A stretch of DNA of 64,000 nucleotides. It comes from DATEJJ01 sp039649115 (GTDB lineage Bacteria > Actinomycetota > Actinomycetes > Mycobacteriales > Micromonosporaceae). The position numbers and the translations under genes are program-made. Positions within the stretch are counted from its first letter, which is position 1. The number at the start of each line of letters is the position of its first letter. Below the pieces are notes generated by a model, which did not search any database, was not told the origin of the DNA, and was given only the letters and a program-made list of their open reading frames with translations. The stretch spans positions 1 to 64,000 of the forward strand of contig JBBWZQ010000212.1 in NCBI GenBank assembly GCA_039649115.1, in the 5' to 3' direction. This document shows positions 35,422 through 44,437 of this stretch, one piece after another.

Positions 35422-35873
35422 GGACCGACCACCAGTGGCTGCGGCGCGCCATCGAGCTGTCCCGGCGGTGCCCACCGAGCACCAGCGCCTACTGCGTGGG
35501 CGCCGTCGTCGTGGGCATGGGCGGCGACGAGCTTTCCCGGGGGTACTCGCGGGAGAGCGACCCGCTCGGGCACGCCGAGGAGTCCGCTCTCGCCAAGCTC
35601 GCCGAGCCGTCTACTGTGGACGCCATCGGCGCCACCGTCTACTCGTCGATGGAGCCGTGCAGCGAACGCAGGTCCCGGCCGCGCACCTGCACCGAGCTCA
35701 TCATCGCCGCCGGCATCCGGCGCGTCGTCTTCGCCCTACGCGAGCCGCCGCTCTTCGTGGACTGCAACGGGGTCGAGCTTCTGCAGCAGGCGGGCGTCCA
35801 GGTGGTCGAGGTACCCGACCTCGCCGACCTCGTCCGGGAGGCCAACCGGGGAGTACTTCGGGGACATCGCTGA
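35418..35873 (+). CDS. RibD-type cytidine/pyrimidine deaminase
   Basis: A 151-residue zinc-dependent deaminase. The zinc and proton-shuttle residues lie in GHAEESALAK (His, Glu) and in the PCSERRSRPRTC segment (two Cys), the spacing seen in RibD N-terminal domains rather than cytidine deaminases. The GTG start overlaps the reductase stop (GTGA), so the two are translationally coupled and together reconstitute a split RibD. Its 3' end overlaps 138 bases of the convergent dxs frame. Confidence 0.88.
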   Translation: MRTDHQWLRRAIELSRRCPPSTSAYCVGAVVVGMGGDELSRGYSRESDPLGHAEESALAKLAEPSTVDAIGATVYSSMEPCSERRSRPRTCTELIIAAGIRRVVFALREPPLFVDCNGVELLQQAGVQVVEVPDLADLVREANRGVLRGHR

Positions 35874-37595
35874 GCGCACCGCGGCCGCGATGCCCGGGCC
35901 GTCCAACCCCTGCGCGCGCAGCATCGCCCCGCGCTGCCCGTGCTCCAGGAAGCGCTGGGTCAGGCCGAGCGTGCGCAGCCGGGCCGGCATCCCCGCGGCC
36001 CGCACCGCCCGCGCGTACGCGTCACCGAAGCCACCCGCGACGCCGTTGTCCTCCACGGTGAGCACCAGCCGGTAGCCACCCGCGGCGGCCACCAGGGCCG
36101 GATCGACCGGCAGCACCCAGCGCGGGTCGGCCACGGCCACCGGTACCCCGTCAAGACGCAGCAGGTCGGCGGCGGCCAGCGCGGCCGGCGCGAGCGCGCC
36201 CACCGCGAGGATCAGCACCTCCGCGTCGGGGTCCTGGCGCAGCAGGTCGGCCCGGCCGATGCGCCCCACGGCCGGCACCGGCGCCGCCGCGTCGGCCTTG
36301 GGGAAGCGCAGCGCGCTGGGTCCCCCGCCGTGCGCCACCGCCTCGCGCAGCAACTCGCGCAGCCGGTCGCCGTCGCGCGGCGCGGCGACCCGCATGCCCG
36401 GCACCAGGCCGAGCAGCGACAGGTCCCACATGCCGTTGTGCGAGGGGCCGTCGCTGCCCGTGATGCCGGCCCGGTCGAGCACGAACGTCACCGCCAGCCG
36501 GTGCAGCGCGACGTCCATCAGCACCTGGTCGAACGCCCGGTTGAGGAACGTCGCGTAGACGCACACGACCGGGTGCAGCCCGCCCATCGCGAGGCCGGCC
36601 GCGGAGGTGACCGCGTGCTGCTCGGCGATGCCCACGTCGTAGAGGCGGTCCGGGTAGGCGACGGAGAACGGGTGCAGGCCGGTCGGGTGCAGCATCGCGG
36701 CGGTGATCGCGACCACCCCGGGCTGCCGCGCGCCGATCGCGACCATCTCGTCGCCGAACACGTCCGTCCACGATGGACATCGTGCCGTGCCGGGCGGCGC
36801 GGCCGGGCTGACCGTGTGCATCCGGTCGGCCTCGTCCGCCTCGGCCGCCGGGTACCCCTGCCCCTTGCGGGTGACGCAGTGCACGACCACGGGTGCCCGC
36901 AGCTCCCGGGCCTCGCGCAGCGCGGCCTCCACGGCCTGCGTGTCGTGCCCGTCGACCGGACCGAGGTAGGCCAGCCCCAGCCGCTCGAACAGTGGTGCGC
37001 GGCGCGCGTCCCGCAACTCGGCGAGGTGGCTGCCCACCACCCCGACCGTTGGCGAGTACGAGCGACCGTTGTCGTTGAGCACCACCAGTACCGGCCGGTG
37101 CGGCGCCGCCCCGATGTTGTTCAGCGCCTCCCAGCACATGCCACCGGTCAACGCGCCGTCGCCGACGACCGCGACCACCGCGCGCTCCGGCTCGCCGCGC
37201 AACGCGAACGCCTTCGCCAGTCCGTCCGCATAGGACAGAGCGGTGGACGCGTGCGAGTTCTCCACCAGGTCGTGCTCGCTCTCCGCCCGGCGCGGGTAGC
37301 CGGAAATCCCGCCGGACTGGCGCAGCCCGCCGAGGTCGCCGGCCCGGCCGGTGAGCATCTTGTGCACGTAGCTCTGGTGCCCGGTGTCCCAGACGAGCGC
37401 GTCGCGGGGTGAGTCGAACACCCGGTGCAGCGCGATGGTCAGTTCGACCACGCCCAGGTTCGGGCCGAGGTGCCCGCCGGTCCGCGGTACCGTCGCCACC
37501 AACCGGCGGCGGATCTCGGCCGCCAGGGCCGGCAGCGCGTCCGCCGGCAGCCGGCGCAGGTCCGCCGGGCAGCCGATCGCGTCCAATGTGGACAT
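35736..37595 (-). CDS. dxs: 1-deoxy-D-xylulose-5-phosphate synthase, last gene of the hopanoid operon
   Basis: Thiamine-diphosphate enzyme that condenses pyruvate and glyceraldehyde 3-phosphate, the first step of the MEP isoprenoid pathway. It has the DXS landmarks GHLGPNLGVVELTIALH, DTGHQSYVHKMLTG, VVGDGALTGGMCWEALNN (ThDP GDG motif), YDVGIAEQHAVTSAAGLA and GSDGPSHNGMWDLSLL. The ATG begins four bases after the hpnH stop. The frame runs on about 45 residues past the usual DXS end, antisense to the deaminase gene; this tail is not DXS-like. A housekeeping dxs probably exists elsewhere, as is common in hopanoid-making actinobacteria. Confidence 0.95.
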   Translation of the reverse strand: MSTLDAIGCPADLRRLPADALPALAAEIRRRLVATVPRTGGHLGPNLGVVELTIALHRVFDSPRDALVWDTGHQSYVHKMLTGRAGDLGGLRQSGGISGYPRRAESEHDLVENSHASTALSYADGLAKAFALRGEPERAVVAVVGDGALTGGMCWEALNNIGAAPHRPVLVVLNDNGRSYSPTVGVVGSHLAELRDARRAPLFERLGLAYLGPVDGHDTQAVEAALREARELRAPVVVHCVTRKGQGYPAAEADEADRMHTVSPAAPPGTARCPSWTDVFGDEMVAIGARQPGVVAITAAMLHPTGLHPFSVAYPDRLYDVGIAEQHAVTSAAGLAMGGLHPVVCVYATFLNRAFDQVLMDVALHRLAVTFVLDRAGITGSDGPSHNGMWDLSLLGLVPGMRVAAPRDGDRLRELLREAVAHGGGPSALRFPKADAAAPVPAVGRIGRADLLRQDPDAEVLILAVGALAPAALAAADLLRLDGVPVAVADPRWVLPVDPALVAAAGGYRLVLTVEDNGVAGGFGDAYARAVRAAGMPARLRTLGLTQRFLEHGQRGAMLRAQGLDGPGIAAAVRSAMSPKYSPVGLPDEVGEVGYLDHLDARLLQKLDPVAVHEERRLA

Positions 37596-37599
37596 CTGC

Positions 37600-38604
37600 T
37601 CACCCGCCCACGGCGGCGCGCAGCGACTCCCGCAGCGAGCCCATGGTCGCGATGACGGCGGTGGGCTCGTACCCGCAGTGCGCCATGCAGTTGGCGCAGC
37701 GCTCGTCTTTGCCGCGCCCGAAGGCGTCCCAGTCGGTCTCGTCGATCAGCTCCTGGTACGTCTTCGCGTACCCGTCGGCGAGCAGGTAGCACGGGCGCTG
37801 CCAGCCCAGCAGCGAGTAGGACGGGATGCCCCACGCGGTGCAGGACAGGTCGCGGCTGCCCTCCAGGAAGTCGAGGAACACCGGCGAGTGGTTCAGCCGC
37901 CACTTCTTGCGCCGGCCGCCGGCGAACGCCTTGCGGAACAGCTCGCGGGTCTCCTGCACGCCGAGCCAGTGCTCCTGGTCCGGTGCCTTCTCGTACGCGT
38001 ACCCGGGCGAGATCTGCATGTTGTCCACGCGCAGCTCGTCGTTGAGATAGTCCAGCACGTCGATGACGTCCTGGGCGGTGTCGGTGTTGAAGAACGTCGT
38101 GTTGGTCATCACCCGGAACCCCGCGTCCTGTGCCTGTTTGACGGCCGCGACCGCCTGGTCGAACACGCCGTCCTTGCACACCGACGCGTCGTGCCGCTCG
38201 CGCAGGCCGTCGATGTGCACCATCCACGCGAAGTTGCGGTGCGGCTTGAACTTGTGCAGATGCTTGGGCATGAGCACCGCGTTCGTGCAGAGGAACACGA
38301 TCTTCCCGCGTCGCAGCAGCTGCCGCACGAGCTCGTCGATCTGCGGGTGCATCAGCGGCTCGCCACCGGCGATCGACACCATCGGCGCGCCGCTCTCCTC
38401 GATGGCGGCGACCGCCTGCTCCACCGGCATCCGCTGCTTGAGCAGCGTGTGCGGCTGCTGGATCTTCCCGCAGCCGGCGCACTTGAGGTTGCAGGCGAAC
38501 AGCGGCTCCAGCTCCACCAGCAACGCGAACTTGTCTTTCCGCAACAGCTTCTGCTTGACGAGAAAACCGCCAAGTCGAATGCTCTGACGCAGCGGCATGG
38601 CCAC
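37600..38604 (-). CDS. hpnH: Adenosyl-hopene transferase HpnH (radical SAM)
   Basis: Radical S-adenosylmethionine enzyme that adds the 5'-deoxyadenosyl group to diploptene, making adenosylhopane. The iron-sulfur cluster motif is CNLKCAGC (Cys38, Cys42, Cys45), followed by SIAGGEPLMHPQI, and the C-terminal cysteines lie in DERCANCMAHCGYEP. The 334-residue length and the N-terminal MPLRQSIRLGGFLVKQKL are typical. The start is GTG at 38604 (two bases after the HpnG-IspH stop) or ATG at 38598. Confidence 0.96.
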   Translation of the reverse strand: MAMPLRQSIRLGGFLVKQKLLRKDKFALLVELEPLFACNLKCAGCGKIQQPHTLLKQRMPVEQAVAAIEESGAPMVSIAGGEPLMHPQIDELVRQLLRRGKIVFLCTNAVLMPKHLHKFKPHRNFAWMVHIDGLRERHDASVCKDGVFDQAVAAVKQAQDAGFRVMTNTTFFNTDTAQDVIDVLDYLNDELRVDNMQISPGYAYEKAPDQEHWLGVQETRELFRKAFAGGRRKKWRLNHSPVFLDFLEGSRDLSCTAWGIPSYSLLGWQRPCYLLADGYAKTYQELIDETDWDAFGRGKDERCANCMAHCGYEPTAVIATMGSLRESLRAAVGG

Positions 38605-38606
38605 GC

Positions 38607-40118
38607 TCAGGCCACCTCCTGTGAATCGTCACCGGGGGTCGGCTGCGCAAGCGACGCCTCCCGCGGCATGGTGAACTGGATGGTTTCGTCCGCGACACGG
38701 AGGTTGCGGACGCTGACCGGCCCGAGGCCGGTCAGGCAGTGCACGAGCTCGTCCACCAGATGCGGCGGCGCCGAGGCGCCGGCGGTGACGCCGACCCGGC
38801 GCGCGCCGGCCAGCGCGGCGAGGTCGACCTCGCCCGCGTCCTCGACGAGCTGCGAAGGTACGCCCTCCCGCTGCGCGACCTCCACGAGGCGCAGCGAGTT
38901 GGACGAGTTGGCCGAGCCGACCACGAGCACCAGGTCGGACTCGCGCGCGATCGCCCGTACCGCCTGCTGCCGGTTGGTCGTGGCGTAGCAGATGTCGTCC
39001 CGGCGGGGGCCGGCAAGGGCCGGGAAGCGCTCGCGCAGCACGCCGGCGATCTCCTCGGCCTCGTCGACCGCGAGCGTCGTCTGCATCGCGTACGCGACGC
39101 GGGCCGGGTCGCGGGGCGTGACCGTGGCCGCCTGTGCCGCGCTCTCCACCACCACGACGTCGCGCGGCGCCTCCCCGACGGTACCCTCGACCTCCTCGTG
39201 GTCGCGGTGCCCGATGAGGAACACCGTGTCACCCCGCCCCGCGTACCGGCGCACCTCGGTGTGCACCTTCGTCACGAGCGGGCAGGTCGCGTCGATGACG
39301 GACAGTCCCCGGGCGCCGGCCGCGTCCCGTACCGCGGGCGAGACGCCGTGCGCGGCGAAGACCAGCACGCTGCCCTCGGGTACCTCGTCCACCTCGTCGA
39401 CGAACACCGCGCCGCGCGCCCGCAGGTCGCGTACCACGTGCGCGTTGTGCACGACCTGGCGGCGCACGTAGACCGGGGCGCCGTGCCGGTCCAGCGCGCG
39501 GGCGACCACCTCGATGGCCCGCTCCACCCCGGCGCAGAACGAGCGCGGCTGCGCCAGCAGCACCTCGCGGGGGCCGGTCGCGCGCGCCCACAGCTCCAGC
39601 GCCGGTACCGCCCGGCGCAGCGCGCGCAGCCCGGCCACGCCACGGGTGACGGTACCGGGTCTCCACAGTGGATGATCGGTGGTGTCCACGATGGAGCGCA
39701 CCACCGCGGCGGGGCGCCCGGCCGAAAGCGCGGCGGACTCCATGTCGACCGCGAGCGCGCCGGTGGCGGCGAGCTCCCGCCGCGCCGGCCCGTCCACCAC
39801 CCGGTCGACGGAGACGACCGGCCCCAGGTGAACCCGCAACCCCAGCCGGCGCAGCGCACCGGCCAGCAGCACGGCGGAGGGGATCGCCACCGGCGGCGCG
39901 TCGCCCGAGCGCACCTCGCTGGCCACCACGATGTCACCGGCCCGCAGGCCCGGGGCGAGACCACCAGCCACACCCGCGACCAGGACGGCGTCCGCCCCGA
40001 GCCGGGCCGCCGCGCGGGTTGCCCGGGCCGGTCCCATCCCGGTGCGCACCACGCGCGCCCCGGTGCGGCCCAGTGCCGCCCGCTCCACCCGCAGTGGGGT
40101 GCACAGCACGGCGCTCAC
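38607..40118 (-). CDS. Fusion of HpnG-like hopanoid nucleoside phosphorylase and IspH (HMBPP reductase)
   Basis: One uninterrupted 503-residue frame. Residues 1 to about 175 form a purine nucleoside phosphorylase-like domain (VVRTGMGPARATRAAARLG, VLVAGVAGGLAPGLRAGDIV, ALAVDMESAAL) matching HpnG, which removes adenine from adenosylhopane. Residues about 183-503 form IspH, which reduces HMBPP to IPP and DMAPP; its three cluster cysteines are Cys195 (RSFCAGVERA), Cys279 (DATCPLV) and Cys377 (ICYATTN), spaced 84 and 98 apart as in known IspH. The GTG overlaps the shc stop (GTGA). No stop or ribosome-binding site separates the domains. IspH catalyses the last MEP step, so the fused partners act at opposite ends of the hopanoid route. 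Confidence 0.93.
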   Translation of the reverse strand: MSAVLCTPLRVERAALGRTGARVVRTGMGPARATRAAARLGADAVLVAGVAGGLAPGLRAGDIVVASEVRSGDAPPVAIPSAVLLAGALRRLGLRVHLGPVVSVDRVVDGPARRELAATGALAVDMESAALSAGRPAAVVRSIVDTTDHPLWRPGTVTRGVAGLRALRRAVPALELWARATGPREVLLAQPRSFCAGVERAIEVVARALDRHGAPVYVRRQVVHNAHVVRDLRARGAVFVDEVDEVPEGSVLVFAAHGVSPAVRDAAGARGLSVIDATCPLVTKVHTEVRRYAGRGDTVFLIGHRDHEEVEGTVGEAPRDVVVVESAAQAATVTPRDPARVAYAMQTTLAVDEAEEIAGVLRERFPALAGPRRDDICYATTNRQQAVRAIARESDLVLVVGSANSSNSLRLVEVAQREGVPSQLVEDAGEVDLAALAGARRVGVTAGASAPPHLVDELVHCLTGLGPVSVRNLRVADETIQFTMPREASLAQPTPGDDSQEVA

Positions 40119-42010
40119 CGGCGGTCGCCCCGCAGGTAGCGGCCGAGCGCGGAGACGGGGAAGACGATCCGGTACAGGTGGTAGTTGATGTAGAAGTCGC
40201 CGGGGAAGCCGGTACCGGTGAACAGCGGCTCGTCCCAGGATCCGTCCGGGCGCTGGGTGTCCACCAGGAACCGGACGCCCCGCTCCACCGCGGCCGACCG
40301 CTCCCCCGCCGCCAGCAGCGCGAGCAGCGCCCACGCGGTCTGCGACGCGGTGGAGGTACCCCGGCCGATCCACTCCGGGTCCACATAGGAGCGCAGGTCC
40401 TCGCCCCAGCCGCCGTCCTCGTTCTGGTGCCGCTCCAGCCAGTCCACCGCCCGGCGCACCGGCCCGGCGTCCGGCGCCACGCCCGCGGCGACCAGCGCCG
40501 GCACCGCGGCTCCGGTGCCGTACACGTGGTTGGCGCCCCACCGCCCGAACCACGAGCCGCCGGCCTCCTGGCTGGCCAGCAGCCAGGCCAGCCCGCGCTG
40601 GCAGGCCGGCTGCCCGGCGCGCCCCTCGGTCGCCAGCATCTCCACCATGTGCGCGGTGACGTCGGCCGAGGGCGGGTCGATGACCGCGCCGAAGTCGCAG
40701 AACGGCAGCTTCGTGGCGAGCACGCGGGTGTTGTCGGCGTCGAAGGCTCCCCAGCCCCCGTCCCTGGACTGCATGCCGGTGGACCAGGCCACGCCGCGCC
40801 CGATCGCGCCGTCCAGCGCGGCCCGGTCGGCCGGGCACGCGTGGCGCAGCGCCATCACGATCTCGGCGGTGTCGTCCACGTCCGGGTACACGTCGTTGGC
40901 GAACTCGAACGCCCAGCCGCCCGGCGCCAGGCCGGGCCGGCGCACCGCCCAGTCGCCGCTGACCCGGATCTCCTCGGCCAGCAGCCAGTCCGCCGCGCGC
41001 AGCACCGCCTCGTCGTCGCCGGGCACGCCGGCGTCGCGCAGGGCGATCAGCGCCAGGCCGGTGTCCCAGACCGGCGACTGGCAGGCCTCCAGCCGGCGTA
41101 CCACGCCGTCCGGCGCCTGCTCGCGGACGAGGAACCCGTCCAGACCCGCGACGGCCGCGCGCAGGGACGGGTGTTCCATCGGGTACCCGAGCAGGTGCAG
41201 CGCGAGGATCGAGTAGACCCAGGGCGGCTGGATGCCGCCCCAGCCGCCGTCGGCCTCCTGGCGCGCCAGTATCCACTCCGCGCCGCGGCGCATCGCCAGC
41301 CGGCGCAGCGGGCCCGCCGGGTGCCGGCCGTAGACGTGCAGCACCCGGTCCAGCAGGGCGAAGAACCTGCTCCATCCCTTGAGCTTCCGGCGCGGCGCGG
41401 GACCCACCCGCAACTCGTCGATCCCGAAGGGCAGCGGTCGTACCGGTCGCAGCGCGTTGACGATCGTCAGCGGTACCACGGTCTGCCGGGCCCAGCACGC
41501 CCAGTCGTACACGTTGAGCGGGAACCACCGGGGTAGGAAGATCATCTCGGGCGGCATGTGCGGCAGTTCGTCCCACGACCACAGGCCGAACAGCGCCAGC
41601 CAGATCCGGGTGAACACGCGGCTGCGCGCCACCCCGCCGTGCTCGCGGATCCAGGCGGTGGCGCGCGCCATGTGCGGGGCGTCCGGCGGGTCGCCGGCCA
41701 GCCGCAGCGCGACCCACGCCTCGACCGTGGTGGACAGTTCGGGCGGTCCATTGTGGAACGCGGCCCAGGTACCGTCGGCGCGCTGCTGGGACCGGATCCA
41801 GCGGGCCGCCTCGGCCGTCTCCCCGGCGGTACGGATGCCGAGGAACTCGCGCAGCAGCAGGTCCTCCGCGTCCATCGTCACGTTGGTGGCCAGCTCGCCC
41901 TTCCACCAGCCCTGCCCGTCCTGCAGCCCGCGCAGGTGGCCCACCGCGGCCGCGAGCGCGTCGCCGGCCTGCTTCCCGACGCGCGGCGTCCCGTCCAGAG
42001 TCTGGGTCAC
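40115..42010 (-). CDS. shc: Squalene-hopene cyclase
   Basis: Cyclises squalene to hopene/hopanol at the membrane. The 631-residue protein has the protonating DVDD motif (Asp377-Asp380, almost the same position as in the Alicyclobacillus enzyme) and numerous QW repeats, such as QDGQGWWKGE, QQRADGTWAAF, QEADGGWGGIQP, QSRDGGWGAFD and QNEDGGWGED. The GTG start follows the prenyl synthase stop by one base and the stop overlaps the next gene (GTGA), so it is translated as part of a coupled operon. Confidence 0.97.
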   Translation of the reverse strand: MTQTLDGTPRVGKQAGDALAAAVGHLRGLQDGQGWWKGELATNVTMDAEDLLLREFLGIRTAGETAEAARWIRSQQRADGTWAAFHNGPPELSTTVEAWVALRLAGDPPDAPHMARATAWIREHGGVARSRVFTRIWLALFGLWSWDELPHMPPEMIFLPRWFPLNVYDWACWARQTVVPLTIVNALRPVRPLPFGIDELRVGPAPRRKLKGWSRFFALLDRVLHVYGRHPAGPLRRLAMRRGAEWILARQEADGGWGGIQPPWVYSILALHLLGYPMEHPSLRAAVAGLDGFLVREQAPDGVVRRLEACQSPVWDTGLALIALRDAGVPGDDEAVLRAADWLLAEEIRVSGDWAVRRPGLAPGGWAFEFANDVYPDVDDTAEIVMALRHACPADRAALDGAIGRGVAWSTGMQSRDGGWGAFDADNTRVLATKLPFCDFGAVIDPPSADVTAHMVEMLATEGRAGQPACQRGLAWLLASQEAGGSWFGRWGANHVYGTGAAVPALVAAGVAPDAGPVRRAVDWLERHQNEDGGWGEDLRSYVDPEWIGRGTSTASQTAWALLALLAAGERSAAVERGVRFLVDTQRPDGSWDEPLFTGTGFPGDFYINYHLYRIVFPVSALGRYLRGDRR

Positions 42011-42011
42011 C

Positions 42012-43025
42012 TCAGGCCTCCCGGTTCACGATGAAGCGGCCCAGGGTGAGCAGTTCGTGGCGGGGCCCCGCGGGCAGGGCCGCCGGGTCCAGCGCGCTCT
42101 GCGCCAGCTCCAGCCGGCGGGTCGCCTCCGCGATGGCCCAGTCCCGGCCACCGCCGGCCGCGACCAGGTCCGCCGCCGTGGCGACCCCCGCCTCGTCGGG
42201 CTCCCCGCCCGCGGCGAGCCACCCGGCCAGCGCCGTGCCGGCCGTACCGCCGCGGTTCACCACGTACGTGATCGGCAACGACTTCTTGCGCGCCCGCAGG
42301 TCGGAGTGGACCGGCTTGCCGGTGACCGACGGGTCGCCCCAGATGCCCAGCACGTCGTCGATGAGCTGGAACGCGATGCCCAGGTGCGAGCCGAACGTCG
42401 CCAGCGCGTCGACCACGGCCGGCGGGGCGCCGGCCAGGACCGCGCCGATCGCCGCGCTCGCCGACAGCAGCGCACCGGTCTTGCCGGCGGCCATGTCGAC
42501 GCACTCGGAGAGCGTGACGTCGGCGCGCCGTTCGAACGCCAGATCCTGCACCTGCCCGCGGATCAGCTCGCGGGTCGCGGTGGCCAGCAGCCGGCCGGCC
42601 GGCGCGCCGTAGGGCGAGCCGCTGCCCAGCAGCGTCTCGTGTGCCAGCGAGAGCAGCGCGTCGCCGGTCAGGATCGCGCTGGACGCGCCCCACACCGCCC
42701 AGACGGTGCGGCGGTGACGGCGCTCCACGTCGCCGTCCATCAGGTCGTCGTGCAGCAGCGAGAAGTTGTGCACCAGCTCGACGGCCACCGCGCCGGGCAG
42801 GCCGGTCTCCGGCGGCGCGCCGGCCGCCGCCGCGGACAGCAGCGCCAGCGCGGGACGCACCGCCTTCCCGCTGCCGCCGTCCGTCGGGCGTCCGTCCACA
42901 TCGGACCATCCGAAGTGGTACTCCGCCTGCGCGCGGCTGCACGGGTCGAGCTGGGCGAGTGCGGCGCGCAGCGCGGGCGTCACCGCGTCCCGGCTGCGGT
43001 GCAACGACGTCAGCATCGTCGTCAT
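42012..43025 (-). CDS. Polyprenyl (farnesyl/geranylgeranyl) diphosphate synthase of the hopanoid operon
   Basis: Head-to-tail prenyl chain elongation from IPP, probably giving farnesyl diphosphate for HpnC/HpnD. The first aspartate-rich motif is DDLMD (residues 93-97) and the second is DDVLGIWGD; the KAVRPALALL and GKTGALLSASAAIG segments are also conserved. The 337-residue length is normal. The ATG overlaps the hpnE stop (ATGA). Chain length cannot be decided from sequence alone, but the operon context favours C15. Confidence 0.93.
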   Translation of the reverse strand: MTTMLTSLHRSRDAVTPALRAALAQLDPCSRAQAEYHFGWSDVDGRPTDGGSGKAVRPALALLSAAAAGAPPETGLPGAVAVELVHNFSLLHDDLMDGDVERRHRRTVWAVWGASSAILTGDALLSLAHETLLGSGSPYGAPAGRLLATATRELIRGQVQDLAFERRADVTLSECVDMAAGKTGALLSASAAIGAVLAGAPPAVVDALATFGSHLGIAFQLIDDVLGIWGDPSVTGKPVHSDLRARKKSLPITYVVNRGGTAGTALAGWLAAGGEPDEAGVATAADLVAAGGGRDWAIAEATRRLELAQSALDPAALPAGPRHELLTLGRFIVNREA

Positions 43026-44437
43026 GCTGGTGCCCCCACCCGCGCGGGCGCCCTGAGAAGGGCGTGGGCGGCCGCCTCGCCGCTGCGTACCGCGCCCTCC
43101 ATCGTGGCCGGCCAGCCGGTGGCCGTCCACGCGCCGGCCAGGTAGAGCCCCGGGTGGCCGGTGGCGGCACCCGGGCGCAGCGCGGCACTGCCCGGCCCCG
43201 GGCGGAACGTCGCGTGCCGCTCGCGCGTGACGAAGAAGTCGCGCACCGCCGCCGTGCGGGCGGCCGGCAGCAGCTTGCCGATCGCCGGCAGCAGCCGTTC
43301 CCGCAGCGCCGCGGTGGGCAGGTCGACGAGGTCGTCGGCGGCCGACAGGGACAGCGCGAGGTACTGGCCTTCGGCACACCCCGACTGGACGGTCCGGTCG
43401 AAGATCCATTGCACCGGGGTACCCACGCCCGCCACGAACTCCTCCGCCATCACCCGCCGGTCGTAGACCACGTGCACGTTCACGATCGGCGAACTGCCCA
43501 GCCGCGCCGACCAGCCGGCCGGCAGCGCGCTGCTCCCCTCGGGCAGCAGACGCTCCGCGGCCGGCGGCGGTACCGCCAGCACCACCTGCTCGGCCATGTG
43601 CTCCTCCCCTCCGAAGCCCACTCGCCACCCCTCCCCCGCCGGGACGATCGCGTCGACCTTCGCCGACGTCCGTACCCGCGCCCCCGCCGCGCGCAGCGCC
43701 GCACCGGCCGGCTCCCCGTGCAGGTCCCGCAGCGGCACCAGCGACCATCCGATGTCGGCCGCCGCCGCCCGGGTGAGCAGCCCGATCTGGAACACGGTGG
43801 CGGCCAGCGCCAGCGACGCGTCCGGCGCGCGCGCGTTGAGCGTGGCGACGCCGACCAGGTCCCACAGGTCGCGGATGGCGCGCTCGCTCTGCCCGTGCGC
43901 CGCCAGCCAGGCGCCGAAGCTCTGCGCGTCGGTCGCCGGGTCGGCCGCGTCCACCCCGCGCAGCGCCAGCGCGGCCCGGACGAAGCGGACCCGCTCCGCC
44001 GGCCGCAGCGGCGCGTACCGCAGCAGCGACCCGCCCAGGTGCAGCGGGGCGGGCAGCCGGTTGCGCCGCAGCCGCGCGGCACGGCCGGACTCCGCGTCGC
44101 GGACCGGGATGTCCAGGCGGGGCTGCAGCCGCACCCGGTCGGTGACGCCGAGCCGGTGCAGCAGCCCGAGGTAGGAGTCGCAGCAGCGCAGGAAGACGTG
44201 CTGGCCGTTGTCGACGTCGAGCCGGCCGCGCCGGAACGAGTGGGTCAGCCCGCCCAGCCACGGCCGGGCCTCGAACAGGGTGACCGGCAGCCCGGCATCG
44301 GCGCAGCGCAACGCCGCCGTGATCCCAGCCAGCCCGCCGCCGACCACCACCACGCCGCCGCCTCCGTCCCTTCGGGCCGCAGCCGCCCCTTCGCAGGCGC
44401 GCTGAGCCTGATGGTTCGCTCGCCGAGGCTCGCTCAC
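43022..44437 (-). CDS. hpnE: Hydroxysqualene dehydroxylase HpnE
   Basis: FAD-dependent amine-oxidase-fold enzyme that reduces hydroxysqualene to squalene. It has the dinucleotide motif VVVVGGGLAGITAAL, LFEARPWLGGLTHSF, DNGQHVFLRCCDSYLGLL and the C-terminal FAD segment LYLAGAWTATGWPATMEGAV. Two starts are possible: GTG at 44437, inside a tandem repeat and overlapping the mini-ORF stop (GTGA), giving 28 extra repeat-encoded residues; or GTG at 44353, directly before VVVGGGLAG, with a perfect GGAGG seven bases upstream. The second gives the usual family N-terminus and may be the main start. Confidence 0.92.
   Translation of the reverse strand: MSEPRRANHQAQRACEGAAAARRDGGGGVVVVGGGLAGITAALRCADAGLPVTLFEARPWLGGLTHSFRRGRLDVDNGQHVFLRCCDSYLGLLHRLGVTDRVRLQPRLDIPVRDAESGRAARLRRNRLPAPLHLGGSLLRYAPLRPAERVRFVRAALALRGVDAADPATDAQSFGAWLAAHGQSERAIRDLWDLVGVATLNARAPDASLALAATVFQIGLLTRAAAADIGWSLVPLRDLHGEPAGAALRAAGARVRTSAKVDAIVPAGEGWRVGFGGEEHMAEQVVLAVPPPAAERLLPEGSSALPAGWSARLGSSPIVNVHVVYDRRVMAEEFVAGVGTPVQWIFDRTVQSGCAEGQYLALSLSAADDLVDLPTAALRERLLPAIGKLLPAARTAAVRDFFVTRERHATFRPGPGSAALRPGAATGHPGLYLAGAWTATGWPATMEGAVRSGEAAAHALLRAPARVGAPA

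Noticed and set aside
38607..41906. Longer reading of the HpnG-IspH frame starting at 41906 (1099 codons)
   Set aside because: The upstream two-thirds of that extension lies in another frame of shc and is low-complexity; the GTG at 40118 overlapping the shc stop is the sensible start.
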